Below, one piece after another: positions 9,953 to 21,336 of a stretch of DNA of 64,000 bases. Made by a program: the position numbers and the translations under genes. Under the pieces are notes generated by a model. That model was not told the DNA's origin. It made no database searches and saw only the letters and a program-made list of their open reading frames with translations. This stretch comes from Cylindrotheca closterium. Lineage: Eukaryota; Bacillariophyta; Bacillariophyceae; Bacillariales; Bacillariaceae. The stretch is from NCBI GenBank assembly GCA_933822405.4, contig CAKOGP040001836.1, positions 310,001 to 374,000 of the forward strand, written 5' to 3'. How positions within the stretch are numbered: the first letter of the stretch is position 1; every line of letters begins with the position of its first letter.

Positions 9953-12900
9953 CTAAGCCCGCTCGTAGTTCAAGATGGGAGACAACCAGCGTTCGCAACG
10001 TTCTAGGTCCATATTCTTGCGTTTTGCATAGCTTTCGACTTGGTCCTTCCCAATTTGCCCAACAGCAAAGTATTCGGATTGGGGATGGGCAAAGACCAAG
10101 GCAGAAACCGAAGCAGCAGGCATCATGCTCAAAGATTCGGACAATTCAATACCAGTTTGTTCCTTGACCTTCACGAAGTCCCACATGGTGGACTTTTCGG
10201 TGTGGTCAGGTTGCGATGGGTAACCTGGAGCAGGACGAATTCCATCGTACTTGATCTTGAGCAAATCAGCCTCGTCTAAGCTCTCGCCACTAGCATATCC
10301 CCAAATATTAATACGGATTTCACGGTGTAAGTATTCAGCAAAAGCCTCTACGAAACGATCGGCAAGAGCTTGGGCCATGATCTTCGAAAAATCATCATTC
10401 TGCGCCTCGAACTTCTTTACGAGAGCTTCGCATCCAAAGCAAGAAACTGCGAAGAAGCCAACGTGGTCCTTGTATCCGTTTGGTGCGATAAAGTCGGCTT
10501 GAGAGAGATATGGATCATCAGATTCCTTTTCTGCTTGTTGACGCAACATGCAGAATTTTGCACCAGCGCTTCCGGCTTCTCTGTCTGCTTCCGTTGCAAA
10601 GACATCGACATCCTCGCCATCTTCGCTACGATTGGCAGGGAATAGACCGACGATTCCCTTCAACCACATACTTTCATCCTTCACAATTTGATTCAACATA
10701 GTCTGGGCATCATCGAATAGCTTCTTTGCCTCTCCACCAACAGTCTTGTCATTGAAGATTTTTGGATATCCACGGTTTGGGTAACGCCCTCTGAGCTCCC
10801 AAGTTTGGAAGAATGGGTTCCAATCAATGTATGGGATGACATCTACAAGCTTGACGGAATCAATTACAGTGGTCCCAAGTTTGTTTGGGACTGGCGCAGG
10901 TGGAGCCTTATCAAAGTCAATAACCATCCTTTGCTTTTGCGCTCCTTCATGAGACAAGAAGTGTCGATCTTCCAATCCAGCGTAGTAATCTTCTCTCATT
11001 TCCTCGTACTCTTCCTGGATGTCCTCGACAAAGTCTTCTTTCGCTTCACCAAGTAGAGAAGAGACAACAGTCACGGATCGTGACGCATCCAAGACGTGAA
11101 TGACTGGGTGCTCGGATGTGAAATAGTTTGGAGCAAGCTTGACCGCAGTGTGCATCTTGGAGGTGGTAGCTCCACCGATCAACAACGGTTGTTTGAATCC
11201 GCCCTTTGCAAGTTCCTTCGCAACATCAACCATCTCATCCAAAGATGGGGTAATCAAACCAGAAAGACCAATTACATCAACGTTGTATTCCTTAGCCTTT
11301 TCAAGAATCTTCTCGCAAGAACACATGACACCGATATCATACACCTTGTAATTATTGCAACCAAGAACGACAGCGACAATATTCTTTCCGATGTCGTGCA
11401 CATCACCCTTGACGGTAGCCATCAACACCTTTCCAGCATAGTTGGAGTCGTCGTTTTCATCGAAATCGGCTGGATCGAGACCTGCCTCAACCATTTTAAG
11501 CTTCTTTTCTTCCTCCATGAAAGGAAGCAAATATGCAACTGCTTTCTTCATCACGCGGGCAGACTTAATGACTTGTGGCAAGAACATCTTTCCTGCTCCA
11601 AAGAGATCACCAACCACGTTCATACCGTCCATCAGAGGGCCTTCAATGACATCCAGAGGCTTGCTACATTCCTGGCGGGCAGCCTCAACGTCCTCAATCA
11701 CGAACTCAGAGATACCATTGACAAGAGCATGTTCAAGACGTTTCTTTGGCTCAAAGTCTCTCCAAGATTTTTCTTTGATCTTGACTTGTTGTCCGCCCTT
11801 CTTTCGGGCTTCGACAGCTGCACGCTCCTTCTGGGTCAGTTCCAACATAAGCTCGGTTGCATCAGGCGACCTATTGAAGATGAGATCTTCCGATGCCTTT
11901 CTGAGCTCCGGTTCAACCTCATCGATTGCAAGCATTTCCTTAGCGTTCACAATACCAACATCCATACCAGATTCCATGATTGCATTGCGAAGGAACACAG
12001 CGTGAATCGATTCGCGAATCTTGGTAACACCACGGAATCCAAACGACAAGTTAGAGATGCCACCACTGATCTTCACATACGGACAGATCTCCTTGATTAT
12101 CTTCGTCGCGTTGATAAAGTCAACACCATAGTTGGCGTGCTCCTCCATACCAGTTCCAATAGTCAACACATTTGGATCGAAAACAATATCCTCTGGTGGG
12201 AATCGAACCTCGTTCACAAGAATATCATATGAGCGCTTACAGATGCGGACTTTCTCATCCTCCGTAGCAGCTTGGCCTTCTTCGTCGAAGGCCATCACCA
12301 CAACAGCTGCTCCATGCTTTCTCAATAAAGTGGCGTGCTCCTTGAAGAGTTCTTCTCCAACCTTCAACGAAATCGAGTTCACAATTGGCTTTCCTTGGCA
12401 CCACTTGAGACCAGCTTCAACGATCTCAAACTTGGATGCATCCAACATAAAGGGAACCTTTGCAATTTCGGGTTCTGTCACAGCAATCTTAACGAACTTC
12501 TGCATGGCGGCAAGACCGTCCAACATACCATCGTCGACATTGATATCGATCACATGTGCTCCATCTTCAACCTGTTGCTTGGCAATATCCATAGCAGCCG
12601 CGTAATCTCCTGCCATCATCAATCTTTTGAACTTCAAAGATCCAGCAATGTTGCAACGTTCTCCCACGTTCAAGAATGGAAGACCCAAGTGATTGTGCAC
12701 ATCATCCACTACGAGATCTTCAAGACCCGACAACCACATTTTGGGACGTCCTACATCAGGAAGCTTGCGCGGCTTGTACTTTTCCGCCATTTCTCTGATA
12801 GCCTTGATGTGTGGCGGAGTGGACCCGCAGCATCCACCAACCATGTTCAACCATCCGCTCTTGAAGAAAACTTCATTTCCCTTCGCCATGTCATCAGGAC

Positions 12901-15900
12901 TTTCATCGTATCCTCCCATTGCGTTTGGAAGACCTGCATTAGAGTATACATGAACGAAACATTCCACACACTTGGCCAGACGCTCAACGAATGGTGTCAT
13001 ATGCTGTGCACCTAGAGCACAGTTTAGCCCGACACACATTGGCTTGGCGTGACGGATGGAAGCGTAGAAGGCCTCTCCAGTTTGACCGGACAAGGTACGT
13101 CCAGATTGATCCACCAAGGTACCAGAAACAAACACTGGGATATCCAAGCCGGTCATTTCAAGGTATTCACCAACAGCAAACAAAGCAGCCTTGGCGTTCA
13201 AAGTATCGAAGATTGTCTCGACCATCAAAATATCGGAACCTCCATCAACCAAACCGACTATTTGTTCGAAATAAGCTTCAACAAGCTCGTCGAAAGTCAC
13301 ATTGCGTGCTGCTGGATCTTCCACAGAAGGAGAGATAGAACCGGTTCTGTTCGTAGGACCGATCGCTCCCACGACGAAGCGAGGCTTAGTAGGGTCCTTT
13401 GCAGTCACTTCATCGCACACCTCGCGTGCCAAGCGAGCAGATTCGTAGTTCAGCTCGTAGACATACGGTTCCATTTCGTAGTCAGCCATGGCGATGGTTG
13501 TGGACGAAAATGTGTTGGTTCCAATCAAGTTGGATCCTCCAACCTCCAGGTACTCCTTGTAGATGCCAGCGATCACGTGAGGTTGTGTGATGCTCAACAT
13601 ATCGTTGTTACCCTTGACGTTGCAAGACCATTCCTTGAAGCGATCGCCACGGTATTCTTCTTCGTCCAACTTGTTCTTCTTCGCATAGTTTTGGATCATG
13701 GTACCCATAGCACCATCGTAGATCGCGATCTGGCTAGTGAACAACGAAGTGATGTACTCGCGGAGACTGTCACGTCCACGGACAAAGTGAGGGAACGATT
13801 GGGGGTACAGCGATGTGTCTTGAGAATGGTCGATGTTGAGGTTTTTGTTGGGGTGAGTAGACTTCGCTCTGCATTCCATGATTTTGGGGTGTGTGATATT
13901 GGCATTGAGGTAAGGGTTTGGAACGTGGTTGCGGGCCGCGTCAGTTACTGGGAGAGGTGGCTCGGTTGCAGGCTTGGGTGGAATATTATCATAGCTGAAT
14001 TTCTTGCGAGGGAGATTTGGCATCTGTCCTCTTGGCTTGTGGGGAAGCGGCAGTCCCTTCTTTCGGGCTTCCATACAAGCCCTTTCGTAGGAGGTGCGAG
14101 TGAGCATATCTTCAGTTGCATCCGGTGTCTTATTGAAAACCAGGTTTTCACAAAGGACACGCATGTCACCTTCCAAGTCATCGATTGCAAGCATTTCCTT
14201 AGCGTTCACAATACCAACATCCATACCAGCCTCAGTGATGGCATGGTGTAGGAACACAGCGTGAATCGATTCGCGAATCTTGGTAACACCACGGAATCCA
14301 AATGACAAGTTAGAGATGCCACCACTGATCTTCACATACGGACAGATCTCCTTGATTATCTTCGTCGCGTTGATAAAGTCAACACCATAGTTGGCGTGCT
14401 CCTCCATACCAGTTCCAATAGTCAACACATTTGGATCGAAAACAATATCCTCTGGTGGGAATCGAACCTCGTTCACAAGAATATCATATGAGCGCTTACA
14501 GATGCGGACTTTCTCATCCTCCGTAGCAGCTTGGCCTTCTTCGTCGAAGGCCATCACCACAACAGCTGCTCCATGCTTTCTCAATAAAGTGGCGTGCTCC
14601 TTGAAGAGTTCTTCTCCAACCTTCAACGAAATCGAGTTCACAATTGGCTTTCCTTGGCACCACTTGAGACCAGCTTCAACGATCTCAAACTTGGATGCAT
14701 CCAACATAAAGGGAACCTTTGCAATTTCGGGTTCTGTCACAGCAATCTTAACGAACTTCTGCATGGCGGCAAGACCGTCCAACATACCATCGTCGACATT
14801 GATATCGATCACATGTGCTCCATCTTCAACCTGTTGCTTGGCAATATCCATAGCAGCCGCGTAATCTCCTGCCATCATCAATCTTTTGAACTTCAAAGAT
14901 CCAGCAATGTTGCAACGTTCTCCCACGTTCAAGAATGGAAGACCCAAGTGATTGTGCACATCATCCACTACGAGATCTTCAAGACCCGACAACCACATTT
15001 TGGGACGTCCTACATCAGGAAGCTTGCGCGGCTTGTACTTTTCCGCCATTTCTCTGATAGCCTTGATGTGTGGCGGAGTGGACCCGCAGCATCCACCAAC
15101 CATGTTCAACCATCCGCTCTTGAAGAAAACTTCATTTCCCTTCGCCATGTCATCAGGACTTTCATCGTATCCTCCCATTGCGTTTGGAAGACCTGCATTA
15201 GAGTATACATGAACGAAACATTCCACACACTTGGCCAGACGCTCAACGAATGGTGTCATATGCTGTGCACCTAGAGCACAGTTTAGCCCGACACACATTG
15301 GCTTGGCGTGACGGATGGAAGCGTAGAAGGCCTCTCCAGTTTGACCGGACAAGGTACGTCCAGATTGATCCACCAAGGTACCAGAAACAAACACTGGGAT
15401 ATCCAAGCCGGTCATTTCAAGGTATTCACCAACAGCAAACAAAGCAGCCTTGGCGTTCAAAGTATCGAAGATTGTCTCGACCATCAAAATATCGGAACCT
15501 CCATCAACCAAACCGACTATTTGTTCGAAATAAGCTTCAACAAGCTCGTCGAAAGTCACATTGCGTGCTGCTGGATCTTCCACAGAAGGAGAGATAGAAC
15601 CGGTTCTGTTCGTAGGACCGATCGCTCCCACGACGAAGCGAGGCTTAGTAGGGTCCTTTGCAGTCACTTCATCGCACACCTCGCGTGCCAAGCGAGCAGA
15701 TTCGTAGTTCAGCTCGTAGACATACGGTTCCATTTCGTAGTCAGCCATGGCGATGGTTGTGGACGAAAATGTGTTGGTTCCAATCAAGTTGGATCCTCCA
15801 ACCTCCAGGTACTCCTTGTAGATGCCAGCGATCACGTGAGGTTGTGTGATGCTCAACATATCGTTGTTACCCTTGACGTTGCAAGACCATTCCTTGAAGC

Positions 15901-16621
15901 GATCGCCACGGTATTCTTCTTCGTCCAACTTGTTCTTCTTCGCATAGTTTTGGATCATGGTACCCATAGCACCATCGTAGATCGCGATCTGGCTAGTGAA
16001 CAACGAAGTGATGTACTCGCGGAGACTGTCACGTCCACGGACAAAGTGAGGGAACGATTGGGGGTACAGCGATGTGTCTTGAGAATGGTCGATGTTGAGG
16101 TTTTTGTTGGGGTGAGTAGACTTCGCTCTGCATTCCATGATTTTGGGGTGTGTGATATTGGCATTGAGGTAGGGGTTTGGAACGTGGTTGCGGGCCGCAT
16201 CAGTCACTGGGAGAGGTGGCTCGGTTGCAGGCTTGGGTGGAATATTATCATAGCTGAACTGCATTCTAGGAATCAGTTTGGAGTTTGTTTCAACTACTAA
16301 CATATCATCAATCTCCTTCTTTGGAGCCGTAGCAGAACCCTTTGCAGCCTCAGCAACCTGAGCAAGAGCTTTCTGCAACTGATCGTTCAATTGAGTAGTC
16401 TCCGCCAAAACTGGTGCGCTTAAAGCGCCGGTTGATGCTTTCTCCACCAGTTCTTGCATCCGTGGTGCGCATGCCTCGAGGAAGCCAATAGCATCCAGCA
16501 ATTCCTTGTTTTCTGAAGAGTATCCATCTTTCATCAAGGTTGAGCATTTTTCCATTTCTCCTTTCAGCTTGGCCAAGTCCTTTTGGATCTTTTCATCGGC
16601 ATTGGTGGCGTCCTGGCTCAT
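9953..16621 (-). CDS. METH: Cobalamin-dependent methionine synthase with duplicated homocysteine and folate modules
   Basis: Transfers the methyl group of methyl-tetrahydrofolate to homocysteine through cobalamin. This copy has 2222 residues in one exon, against about 1200-1260 for the family. Order from the N-terminus: a helical extension (1-121); homocysteine domain A ([23 protein letters not shown] zinc cysteines); pterin domain A ([26 protein letters not shown]); a linker; then both domains again; then the cap/B12 domain with [10 protein letters not shown] (11387-11416) supplying the cobalt-ligand histidine; and the AdoMet activation domain ([12 protein letters not shown]). Both homocysteine and both pterin modules keep their key residues. 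The offset between copies is 2259 bases, exactly 753 codons. ATG 16621 is chosen over the non-ATG 16630. Normal length would be restored by removing one module. Assembly error must be excluded, but the frame is intact. Confidence 0.93.
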   Translation of the reverse strand: MSQDATNADEKIQKDLAKLKGEMEKCSTLMKDGYSSENKELLDAIGFLEACAPRMQELVEKASTGALSAPVLAETTQLNDQLQKALAQVAEAAKGSATAPKKEIDDMLVVETNSKLIPRMQFSYDNIPPKPATEPPLPVTDAARNHVPNPYLNANITHPKIMECRAKSTHPNKNLNIDHSQDTSLYPQSFPHFVRGRDSLREYITSLFTSQIAIYDGAMGTMIQNYAKKNKLDEEEYRGDRFKEWSCNVKGNNDMLSITQPHVIAGIYKEYLEVGGSNLIGTNTFSSTTIAMADYEMEPYVYELNYESARLAREVCDEVTAKDPTKPRFVVGAIGPTNRTGSISPSVEDPAARNVTFDELVEAYFEQIVGLVDGGSDILMVETIFDTLNAKAALFAVGEYLEMTGLDIPVFVSGTLVDQSGRTLSGQTGEAFYASIRHAKPMCVGLNCALGAQHMTPFVERLAKCVECFVHVYSNAGLPNAMGGYDESPDDMAKGNEVFFKSGWLNMVGGCCGSTPPHIKAIREMAEKYKPRKLPDVGRPKMWLSGLEDLVVDDVHNHLGLPFLNVGERCNIAGSLKFKRLMMAGDYAAAMDIAKQQVEDGAHVIDINVDDGMLDGLAAMQKFVKIAVTEPEIAKVPFMLDASKFEIVEAGLKWCQGKPIVNSISLKVGEELFKEHATLLRKHGAAVVVMAFDEEGQAATEDEKVRICKRSYDILVNEVRFPPEDIVFDPNVLTIGTGMEEHANYGVDFINATKIIKEICPYVKISGGISNLSFGFRGVTKIRESIHAVFLHHAITEAGMDVGIVNAKEMLAIDDLEGDMRVLCENLVFNKTPDATEDMLTRTSYERACMEARKKGLPLPHKPRGQMPNLPRKKFSYDNIPPKPATEPPLPVTDAARNHVPNPYLNANITHPKIMECRAKSTHPNKNLNIDHSQDTSLYPQSFPHFVRGRDSLREYITSLFTSQIAIYDGAMGTMIQNYAKKNKLDEEEYRGDRFKEWSCNVKGNNDMLSITQPHVIAGIYKEYLEVGGSNLIGTNTFSSTTIAMADYEMEPYVYELNYESARLAREVCDEVTAKDPTKPRFVVGAIGPTNRTGSISPSVEDPAARNVTFDELVEAYFEQIVGLVDGGSDILMVETIFDTLNAKAALFAVGEYLEMTGLDIPVFVSGTLVDQSGRTLSGQTGEAFYASIRHAKPMCVGLNCALGAQHMTPFVERLAKCVECFVHVYSNAGLPNAMGGYDESPDDMAKGNEVFFKSGWLNMVGGCCGSTPPHIKAIREMAEKYKPRKLPDVGRPKMWLSGLEDLVVDDVHNHLGLPFLNVGERCNIAGSLKFKRLMMAGDYAAAMDIAKQQVEDGAHVIDINVDDGMLDGLAAMQKFVKIAVTEPEIAKVPFMLDASKFEIVEAGLKWCQGKPIVNSISLKVGEELFKEHATLLRKHGAAVVVMAFDEEGQAATEDEKVRICKRSYDILVNEVRFPPEDIVFDPNVLTIGTGMEEHANYGVDFINATKIIKEICPYVKISGGISNLSFGFRGVTKIRESIHAVFLRNAIMESGMDVGIVNAKEMLAIDEVEPELRKASEDLIFNRSPDATELMLELTQKERAAVEARKKGGQQVKIKEKSWRDFEPKKRLEHALVNGISEFVIEDVEAARQECSKPLDVIEGPLMDGMNVVGDLFGAGKMFLPQVIKSARVMKKAVAYLLPFMEEEKKLKMVEAGLDPADFDENDDSNYAGKVLMATVKGDVHDIGKNIVAVVLGCNNYKVYDIGVMCSCEKILEKAKEYNVDVIGLSGLITPSLDEMVDVAKELAKGGFKQPLLIGGATTSKMHTAVKLAPNYFTSEHPVIHVLDASRSVTVVSSLLGEAKEDFVEDIQEEYEEMREDYYAGLEDRHFLSHEGAQKQRMVIDFDKAPPAPVPNKLGTTVIDSVKLVDVIPYIDWNPFFQTWELRGRYPNRGYPKIFNDKTVGGEAKKLFDDAQTMLNQIVKDESMWLKGIVGLFPANRSEDGEDVDVFATEADREAGSAGAKFCMLRQQAEKESDDPYLSQADFIAPNGYKDHVGFFAVSCFGCEALVKKFEAQNDDFSKIMAQALADRFVEAFAEYLHREIRINIWGYASGESLDEADLLKIKYDGIRPAPGYPSQPDHTEKSTMWDFVKVKEQTGIELSESLSMMPAASVSALVFAHPQSEYFAVGQIGKDQVESYAKRKNMDLERCERWLSPILNYERA
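11922..13999 (-). repeat. Methionine synthase internal duplication, copy nearer the C-terminus
   Basis: About 2078 bases matching 14181-16258 with only a few visible substitutions outside one short stretch at 11970-11995. It encodes the second homocysteine and pterin domains, from FSYDNIPPK to the segment KEMLAID. Identity stops sharply at both ends. Confidence 0.9.
14181..16258 (-). repeat. Methionine synthase internal duplication, copy nearer the N-terminus
   Basis: The counterpart of 11922-13999, at an offset of 2259 bases. The 181 bases between the copies (14000-14180) encode a linker with [15 protein letters not shown]. It is clearly homologous to, but diverged from, the linker after the second copy ([15 protein letters not shown]). 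Confidence 0.9.
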
Positions 16622-17174
16622 GATTTGCAAGGATGTTGATTTTTCTAGGATATGGAGTGATGCAATCGAATCGAATCGAATCAGAAAGCCAACGCAGTAC
16701 CCAAGAGTCGCAAGAATGACAAAGGGTGGAGTTTGGTTACTCTGATGATTGTATGTGAAGATACCGCCAAACCTGTTTTGCCAGAAAGAAGGTGGGGTGG
16801 AAACTTGACGTGTTTACGTCATTCATGTACCATTTCCGTAGGTTTCTGTGGTAGAATAGAATAAAGTACCGGACGGGCAGTGGAACGTTCATTTTCTGTT
16901 GAAGCGCGGACAGACGGTTTCAAAACAGTCGTACCAATCGAATCGAATCAATCAGCTCGATTCGATTCTGGATCATCGAAATGCTTGCCTCGCGCCTCAA
17001 TCCATCGCGCGCTTGCACAAAGAAGCCCGTTAAACCGTTTGTAACGGAAAGCAATTGTTGTTTAATTCTTCGTTCAACGACGTCTCAGAACAAACTCTCA
17101 AACCTGTCTAAATCACAACAACTGCTGCGGTACTGTCCAACAATTACGCCCTTTCATTGACAACAGGAATTACA
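16622..17174. promoter_or_regulatory. Bidirectional promoter region between METH and UBE2S-like gene; AATCG repeats
   Basis: 553 bases with no supportable gene. Two AATCG clusters lie near the two genes. A direct run sits at 16664-16682, and at 16935-16969 there is an inverted arrangement (AATCGAATCGAAT, a short spacer, then CTCGATTCGATTC) able to form a hairpin. An AGTACCGG element lies at 16865. Confidence 0.45.
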
Positions 17175-18125
17175 ATGGCATCATCAACTTCAGGACCTCC
17201 AAGAGCAAGTCTATATCGTCAGTATAGTCGTGGATCGACTGCAGGTGGATCCATCGAGAATTTGCCTCCTCGTACTTTAGCGAGAGTTGCGAGGGAAGTC
17301 CGAGACCTGATACAGAACCCACCGGAGGGCATCCGACTCGTCGTTGATGATGACACTGGCCTACCAGCCAATTTGGGAGAGGTTGTGGTGAGTGATGTGT
17401 TTCCGATTCATGGTGATGCTTGCAACAACTTTTCGGATTCGCAACTTCGAACCGTCCAACAGGGTGTCACTCTTGAATAAGTTTCAACCGCTGATTGAGC
17501 TCACCGACTATGAATTTTGCCATGAAGTTCGATTACTAAACCACTCTCCCCTCGATTTCAACAGGCAGAACTAGAAGGACCACAAGGGACTCCTTACGAA
17601 AAGAAATATTTTCATCTGAAACTTTGTTTGGGGGCTGATTTCCCATCGTCTCCACCTCGGGGTTTCTTTTTGACAAAAATCTATCACCCAAATGTTGACA
17701 TGTCAACAGGGGCAATCTGCGTGAACACCCTCAAGAAGGATTGGACTGCTGAGACAACACTCACACACGTTTTGAGCGTCATAAGATGTCTCCTCATTGT
17801 GCCATTCCCTGAAAGTAGTTTGAATGACGAGGCCGGGAAACTATTCATGGAAAGCTACGATGAGTATTCAAAGCGAGCTCTATTGATGGCAGATGTACAC
17901 GGTCGATCTCACTCTTGCGCCCAAACTGATACCAAAGAGTCAAGTGATGAGAAGTTGGAAACAGACGATGGCAATTCCGGCTCTGGCTCCTCGGCACAAA
18001 GCTCCAAAAAGCCCGATTCAGCAAACCCACTTAGTAGCAAGAATGCTAATAAGATGGCAACAAAGGGTTCAAGTAAGAGTGCGAGTGGAAAGATGAAGAA
18101 AAAGAAGAGTTTGAGAAGACTGTGA
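17175..18125 (+). CDS. UBE2S: Ubiquitin-conjugating enzyme E2, UBE2S type (APC/C chain-elongating)
   Basis: Two exons, 17175-17387 and 17565-18125 (177-nt intron, phase 0), encode 257 residues. The UBC fold is recognisable from [51 protein letters not shown] and the catalytic cysteine in [12 protein letters not shown]. The wording of these segments is closest to UBE2S, the E2 that extends K11-linked chains on anaphase-promoting complex substrates. A disordered Ser/Lys-rich tail follows, and the protein ends in KKKKSLRRL. In UBE2S the terminal LRRL residues dock on the APC/C, so tail and role appear conserved. Inference: a mitotic cell-cycle E2. The gene is divergent from methionine synthase. 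Confidence 0.9.
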
Positions 18126-18950
18126 TTTCTAAATCAATTATTTGTTTGGCTTCACCATTGCTGCCTTTGAGGTGGTTCATTCGTAACTTACAAGGTGCTA
18201 ATCATCATATAATTTGCGATATCACTTCCTGATGTGTTTCTTTCCTATATTACTTGAGGTCCTTGGCTTTTTCAGTCGAAAGTGACCCATCTCACCTCAT
18301 CTGTTCTGTAGTCATGAAAATAAACTTTTCTACCGGTATCGGTATAATACGCTGTAGTTTTGGGGGACAATAATGTGCGCCCTCCTTTTTCCTCTCTTTC
18401 CAAAACTCTTTTTGAGTTTGACGTCACTAATTTGAAGGTTCAGTGATCTACGTCATGCGGTTCCCATTTTAGAGTGCGTTCGAGCAACATGCGTACACGT
18501 ACGTATACGTGTTGAGTTCAATGAAATTTGTTTTGTGATACTCCTCTTCATCGTGCCAACAATATCTTTGGTCTTATGGGCGGATATTATTATTTCAAAC
18601 TAACTTTCTGTTGATTGGGTAAGACGGATTTGTTGGCTATGCGTCCCATGGATGGTAGCGGGAAGTATGGAGACTGCCGACAGTGGAATCCAATTTGGCA
18701 TAAGAAGGTATCTTCACTTTAGCCACTTTTTATTCTATGTTGACTGCATCGTCATTGGGGAGACCATGTTCAAGGATTTTTACCCATTGTAAACCATTTT
18801 CTTTCAATGGCTTACTGCTAGTACTAACTCCTTTCTTTGTCAGCTCTTGTTGGAACACGCTATGGTTTCTTGCTTTCAAACACCTTTTGCCGCTGTTTTG
18901 TGAATTGAGAGTGATAGGGAGGCCAAGATATTCGAACGAATTAAAAAATC
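18126..18950. other. Intergenic: UBE2S 3' UTR and KH-gene 5' region
   Basis: 825 bases. ACCGGTATCGGTAT lies near 18332-18346, and a CGTACACGTACGTATACGTG tract lies at 18491-18511. An in-frame mini-exon candidate occurs at 18639-18707 (23 codons from MRPMDG to WHKK, followed by a GTATCT donor); it could splice in phase 0 to the KH gene at 19045. Nothing else is seen. Confidence 0.4.
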
Positions 18951-20964
18951 ATGAAAACTGTAAGTGAATACGAGTGGATGGTTGGTGAGATGCTTGATGA
19001 GAAAGAAGAAACTTTCTCACATTTCTTGGAACGGGATATTCCAGGATAACGATGCCAATGATCAACAGCCCAATCCAGTTCATCGACCTTCTCATATGGA
19101 AAATGAACTATCGTATTTCGAAGTTGCACCGACAAGTCACGATTCATCAATTTCATTGCAGAATCATACGATGAAGCAGAGGGGTAAGGCGTCGCCTCCA
19201 TCAAACTCAGGAACCACTTCAGCCAGTACTGGGACGCCCTCAAGCTATGGTGGAGTTTCATCTGGAGACTATTTGCACATCAAACGAACAACACCCTCTC
19301 CACCTCTGCCGCGTCATACAGATACATCGCAAGCAGACCAAACGTGGTCAGCTGCAGTTCCAGACTATCCTCCACCGCCTTTAGAACATTTACCGCAACT
19401 TGCTGGCAAGAAATGCAGTTCAAGCACGTATCCGTCAGCTATCAAACTGTTGGTGTCAAACAATGTAGCAGGATCAATCATTGGCAGAGCAGGGCAAACA
19501 ATTTCTGAAATGCAAACTCAGTCATCTGCTCGGATAAAACTGAGTCAAACTGGTGACTACTATCCAGGGACACAAGATCGCGTTTGTCTAGTGCAGGGGA
19601 AACTGGAAACTGTGAAGAGTGCTATTGGAATACTCCTGAAACGATTTCATAAGCTGCAGGAACAGCAACATTCCCAGCAGGTCTCGTGCTTTCCACAGAA
19701 AGGAGAGGATGATGGCCAGAAAACTGAGTTTGAATTTATCGTCCGACTGCTAGTGCCTAGCTCATGTTGCGGGATGATAATAGGAAAAGGGGGAGCAAAT
19801 ATCAAGCGAATGGAGGAAACATCCGGCGTTTCATCCATACGACTATCACCAAAAGACACCCCAGATCAAAGTCCTTCCGCAGCCTCTGTGGTTGCAGGGA
19901 CATTGGAGCGCGTTGTCACGCTGACTGGGCCTTCACTTGAGAGCTGCTTAGACTGTTTGTGCAGCGTTATCGACTGCATGACAATGCACCAAGACATTTC
20001 TCGTTACACAAATATGACGACAAGTTATACAAGAGTTGTTCATCCTACTTCGTTCAACCCGACAACTCCAGCAGGGCGACCTGTGCTGCTGAATCCTGGA
20101 GAGGGTGTTGTTTGGGAAGGTTCAGAACAATTTGGTCCGTTCGTTCCCGGGAGATCAAATTCGTCACCAGATCTGTTGGGACAGATGATATGGGATCAAC
20201 GAGGCCATCTCCAGCGGTTACCAAACGAATCACCTAGGGGGGAGCCTCTGCAACATTACAATTCTTTCTTCGAAGGCCCACCGACCTACACGCATGAGAT
20301 GACGCCTATAATGCCTCCTCAAATACGCGGACCTCCAGGGGATACAGGTTCAACATCAATGTATCTTCCTTCGCCTCCAGCGTTGAACCAAATAGATGAT
20401 ACTGCATTACAGCATAGCTCATCAAGCCCAGACGTTGCTTCGCAACTGCGAGACTCATTGCAAATTTCAAGCAGTCTACCTCAAACCCCGGCCAGCTACG
20501 CTCAGTTTCCTCATCAAATGCCTCAGCAAACTCCACATGGTTTCACAGCTCAAATCTTGGTTCCAGACACGATGATTGGATCAATCCTTGGTCGAGGAGG
20601 CAGAACTCTGAACGAGTTACAAGTGCATTCAAATACTCGGATTCGGATCAGCCAACGTGGAGAGTACATGCCGGGAACAAGGAATCGAATTGTAACCATT
20701 CGAGGGCCAACGTCACAAAGCGTCAGCTTTGCGCAACACTTGATCAACCAACAGATGGTCCTTCCTCCTACAGCAAATTTCTCCCAGGCAGGCTTGTATC
20801 CGTCGCATGCTACACCACAGCAAGGACAATTATCCCTAGTTCCACCACCTTTACCATCACATCAATACGACGCGAACCAAACGCTGTATGCAACGACACA
20901 AGAGCATGCTTCAAATCCTGCCCACAATATACAGCAAGGCCATGCCAAACCTGATTCTCCATAA
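18951..20964 (+). CDS. Three-KH-domain RNA-binding protein (PCBP/Nova-like)
   Basis: A single-strand RNA-binding protein, presumably acting in splicing, stability or translation. KH1 (about residues 135-205) has GSIIGRAGQTI, KH2 (about 231-320) has GMIIGKGGANI, and KH3 (about 503-575) has GSILGRGGRTL. These are three intact GxxG loops in the two-plus-one spacing of the PCBP/Nova family, separated by a Pro/Ser/Gln-rich disordered region of about 180 residues. The best start I see is ATG 18951, in a 9-base coding exon (18951-18959) followed by GTAAGT. An 85-nt intron leads to 19045, giving 642 residues. An alternative first exon at 18639-18707 also fits in phase, and ATG 19096 is a third possibility. 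The three KH domains are certain; the N-terminus is not. Confidence 0.88.
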
Positions 20965-21336
20965 AGATGAATGAAATCGACTTAGCTAAGAAATCATTAT
21001 CTCTTTTCTAAAATCTATGTTTGAATACTGTATCGAGCAACGGTTACAATGCACTTCCAAGATAAATGTTTCTGGAGAAAATGTGATAGGGGAAATCATT
21101 TCAATATCATCATCAAATAAATCTGAAAGTCTGCATCCCTGGTAGACCTGCGTTTCTGTGGATCTACAGTACCAGGTACCAAGGTGAGATGGAGAGGGTC
21201 TGGACTCTGGATTTCATGTCTGTCCGTCTACACCAGGAAGCCTGACGACGACTCCAAGAAGTCCTCTCGTTTTCTTCAAGAAAACCAACACCGAATTCAC
21301 ATTTCAACTAATGGGACACACTACTAACAAGTCAAA
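20965..21336. promoter_or_regulatory. Intergenic, COX11 promoter; ACAGTACCAGGTACC element
   Basis: 372 bases. The first part is the A/T-rich 3' UTR of the KH gene. ACAGTACCAGGTACC at 21166-21180 lies about 160 bases before the COX11 start, resembling elements upstream of several other genes in this window. Confidence 0.4.

Noticed and set aside
11096..12232. Plus-strand open frame of 378 codons (and similar ones at 12335-13015, 13049-14251, 14594-15274, 15308-16300)
   Set aside because: Antisense shadows of the methionine synthase gene; they recur at the 2259-base offset only because the DNA is duplicated, and they show no family features.
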